Shown: positions 5,889-6,915 of the stretch, in pieces
Layout of the letters: every line of letters starts with the position of its first letter
Position numbering within the stretch: the stretch's first letter is position 1
Assembly (NCBI GenBank): GCA_001773975.1
Contig: MEYI01000011.1
Span: 1-6,915, forward strand
Reading direction: 5' to 3'
DNA: 6,915 bases
Source of the DNA: Candidatus Azambacteria bacterium RBG_16_47_10
Lineage (GTDB): Bacteria; Patescibacteriota; Minisyncoccia; GWC2-36-17; WO2-46-25
Notes under the pieces: model-generated
Seen by the model: the letters and a program-made list of their open reading frames with translations, nothing else
What the model was told of the DNA's origin: nothing
Database searches by the model: none
Position numbers and translations under genes: made by a program

Positions 5889-6104
5889 ATGAAAAAATAT
5901 TATACAATTATAGCGATAACATTCATAGTTTTAGGATTTGGATTCTATTGGTATTCGTATAAACCCAAGCATATAAGATCTCAATGCTTAGCGGAAGCGG
6001 AATCCAATAATTCTCCATTTAGCAATCCTAGTAATAAAGAAAGAATGCAGAAAATTAATGATTATTATAAAATTTGCTTACATCGTTTTGGTTTAGAAAA
6101 CTGA
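5889..6104 (+). CDS. Small membrane-anchored protein with two cysteines, uncharacterised
   Basis: A 71-residue protein: two lysines, one hydrophobic helix at about residues 5-22, then a polar domain of about 48 residues with Cys33 (in SQCLAEAE) and Cys63 (in YKICLHRFGL). The helix with positive N-terminus fits an N-in anchor with the small domain outside the cytoplasm; the two cysteines might pair there. I recall similar short anchored proteins with a C...YxxCLxxxGL pattern in Patescibacteria, but no function is known. It starts 42 bases after the AbiTii-like gene and is equally AT-rich. It probably has its own promoter, so it may be a passenger rather than an immunity partner. The TGA stop is followed directly by a membrane-gene remnant in another frame. 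Confidence 0.68.
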   Translation: MKKYYTIIAITFIVLGFGFYWYSYKPKHIRSQCLAEAESNNSPFSNPSNKERMQKINDYYKICLHRFGLEN

Positions 6105-6217
6105 TTATCGTAAAAGAAACATTACGAAAAATAGGATTTGGAGTTATTTTATGGGCGGTGCCGTATGGCGCGTCCATACTCTTGCTTCCGCTTTTAGAAA
6201 GTGCGCCGAAAGAATAA
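6104..6217 (+). pseudogene. 5'-damaged membrane-protein remnant
   Basis: One frame reads through 6104-6217 as IIVKETLRKIGFGVILWAVP, then YGASILLLPLLESAPKE and TAA. The amphipathic start and the LW-x-x-P-Y/F helix look like the first transmembrane helix of a small membrane protein, so this is probably real coding material. There is no ATG, GTG or TTG at the expected place. The frame is open back to a stop at 6068 with only a TTG at 6074, inside the preceding gene. The protein is also very short, ending four bases before the next gene. It may be a fragment cut at the right edge of the AT-rich islet, or a tiny intact protein with an unusual start (ATT 6104). G+C content rises from about 6150 onward. 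Confidence 0.45.
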
Positions 6218-6221
6218 AAAT

Positions 6222-6536
6222 ATGAACATAATCATCAAAACCGCGACGATCAATGCAGCGCTTATGGCTCTGTATGTTTCCGCGATCAGCTCGTTTCTTT
6301 TTTATATACCGAAAATATTTGATACTACCAAACCCGATACGGTGCTTGCGCCTATTATGATGCTTTCACTGCTTGTGTTCTCGGCGGCGCTTGTTGGCGC
6401 TTTGATATTTGGGAAGCCGATACTGTGGTATCTGGACGGCAAAAAGAAAGAAGCGGTTTCGTTGCTTTTCTATACGCTCGGAGTTTTTCTTATCATCACG
6501 ATCGTCGTGATGTGCGTGGCATATCTCATTTCGTAA
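6222..6536 (+). CDS. Small three-helix membrane protein, uncharacterised
   Basis: A 104-residue protein with three hydrophobic segments, at about residues 7-30 (first helix, ending before IPKIFDTTKPD), 41-63 and 80-103. A short basic loop (LDGKKKEAVS) lies between helices 2 and 3. No known domain or catalytic motif is recognised. ATG 6222 is preferred to a GTG at 6201, because the extra codons (RRKNKN) overlap the remnant before it. The ribosome site is weak (GAAAG). The stop (6534-6536) is one base away from the ATG of the MgtE-like gene, so the two form an operon and are probably translationally coupled. That pairing suggests, but does not show, a role linked to the transporter. Composition is back to the level of the flavoprotein region. 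Confidence 0.72.
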   Translation: MNIIIKTATINAALMALYVSAISSFLFYIPKIFDTTKPDTVLAPIMMLSLLVFSAALVGALIFGKPILWYLDGKKKEAVSLLFYTLGVFLIITIVVMCVAYLIS

Positions 6537-6537
6537 T

Positions 6538-6915
6538 ATGAATCCGGAAATGCATAAAGGATACACGGAGGAAGATGTCGCTAAAGAGTCCATAGAGCAT
6601 TCGATCGAGCACCGTATCCCGTGGCTTTTTCTCGGTTTGCTGGGTGGTATGTTTGCTACCGTTATTGTTTCCAAATACGAAGCGATCCTTGCGGCGGATG
6701 TGCGCCTTGCTTTCTTTATCCCTGTCATCGTGTATTTGAGCGATGCCGTGGGAACGCAAACAGAAACGATTTACGTGCGCCTGCTCTCAAAAGAAAAGGT
6801 GAATTTTGTGCGATATATTGTTAAAGAGAGCATTATCGGGTTTGGTTTGGGCTTGTTGTCCGGACTGCTTTTTGGAGGGTTTGCGACATGGTGGCTTTCT
6901 TCGTATTCAATCGGC
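6538..6915 (+). CDS. MgtE-like (SLC41-type) divalent cation transporter, partial, lacking regulatory domains
   Basis: 126 codons without a stop, cut by the window end. After a polar N-terminus of about 26 residues the protein enters the MgtE membrane domain: HRIPWLFLGLLGG (25-37, helix 1), a segment like SKYEAILAADVRLAFFIPV, then SDAVGTQTETIYVRLL (68-83), matching the conserved GN-x-GTQ/GNQ-T-x-x-R stretch between MgtE helices, then IVKESIIGFGLGLLSGLLFG (helix 3). Classical MgtE has about 250 residues of MgtE_N and CBS domains before this, which sense cytoplasmic magnesium and close the pore; these are absent here. Either the protein is a minimal, differently gated transporter of the kind seen in some reduced genomes, or the regulatory part is encoded elsewhere. 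Ion selectivity (Mg2+, possibly others) cannot be told. No ribosome site is visible; translation probably depends on coupling to the gene before it (TAATATG). Confidence 0.8.
   Translation, partial: MNPEMHKGYTEEDVAKESIEHSIEHRIPWLFLGLLGGMFATVIVSKYEAILAADVRLAFFIPVIVYLSDAVGTQTETIYVRLLSKEKVNFVRYIVKESIIGFGLGLLSGLLFGGFATWWLSSYSIG

Noticed and set aside
1..6915. Recoded TGA (glycine) as in Gracilibacteria
   Set aside because: Several genes end in TGA at the expected family length, for example the flavoprotein (5023) and nrtR (1178).
1..6915. CRISPR array, tRNA, rRNA, IS element or integrase
   Set aside because: No spaced direct repeats, tRNA-like folds, transposase motifs or terminal inverted repeats were found by reading both strands.

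Overview
The window looks like bacterial chromosome, most likely from a Patescibacteria (CPR, Parcubacteria-like) genome. This taxonomic call is an inference. It rests on several tiny uncharacterised membrane proteins of kinds I associate with that group, on genes whose promoter -10 box sits only 6-7 bases before the start codon (probably leaderless mRNAs), and on very compact gene spacing. TGA is used as an ordinary stop (genes ending at 313, 1178, 5023, 6104), which argues against the TGA-recoding Gracilibacteria and Absconditabacteria. All supported genes are on the + strand.

Left part (1-370): a 100-residue three-helix membrane protein closed by a strong rho-independent terminator. Central part (420-3715): a self-contained NAD salvage locus. 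It holds nrtR (Nudix-derived NAD regulator with a dead Nudix box and a C-terminal winged helix), then nadM-Nudix (NMN adenylyltransferase fused to an ADP-ribose pyrophosphatase-like Nudix domain), then nadV (nicotinamide phosphoribosyltransferase), ended by a second strong terminator. Together NadV and NadM convert nicotinamide to NAD in two steps (nicotinamide + PRPP -> NMN; NMN + ATP -> NAD). The Nudix domain could process ADP-ribose left by NAD-consuming reactions, and NrtR is expected to sense NAD status. Two matching imperfect palindromes (TAGTGTA-N4-TGACA) with the NrtR-type GT-N7-AC core lie before nrtR (420-438) and before nadM (1204-1222). They predict autoregulation and operon control.

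Right part: an HI0933/YhiN/BaiN-type flavoprotein (3764-5023). It is followed by a clearly AT-richer islet (about 5040-6120) that carries a predicted AbiTii-domain protein with a C-terminal membrane anchor (a candidate abortive-infection effector) and a 71-residue membrane-anchored small protein. Composition rises again inside a 5'-damaged membrane-protein remnant (6104-6217). Then come a 104-residue membrane protein and the start of an MgtE-like cation transporter that begins directly at the membrane domain and runs off the window end.

The most useful observations are the paired NrtR operators, the leaderless-promoter pattern, the AbiTii islet with its border remnant, and the minimal MgtE-like protein. 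No tRNA, rRNA, CRISPR array, insertion sequence or integrase was seen. No gene-free stretch exceeds 300 bases.
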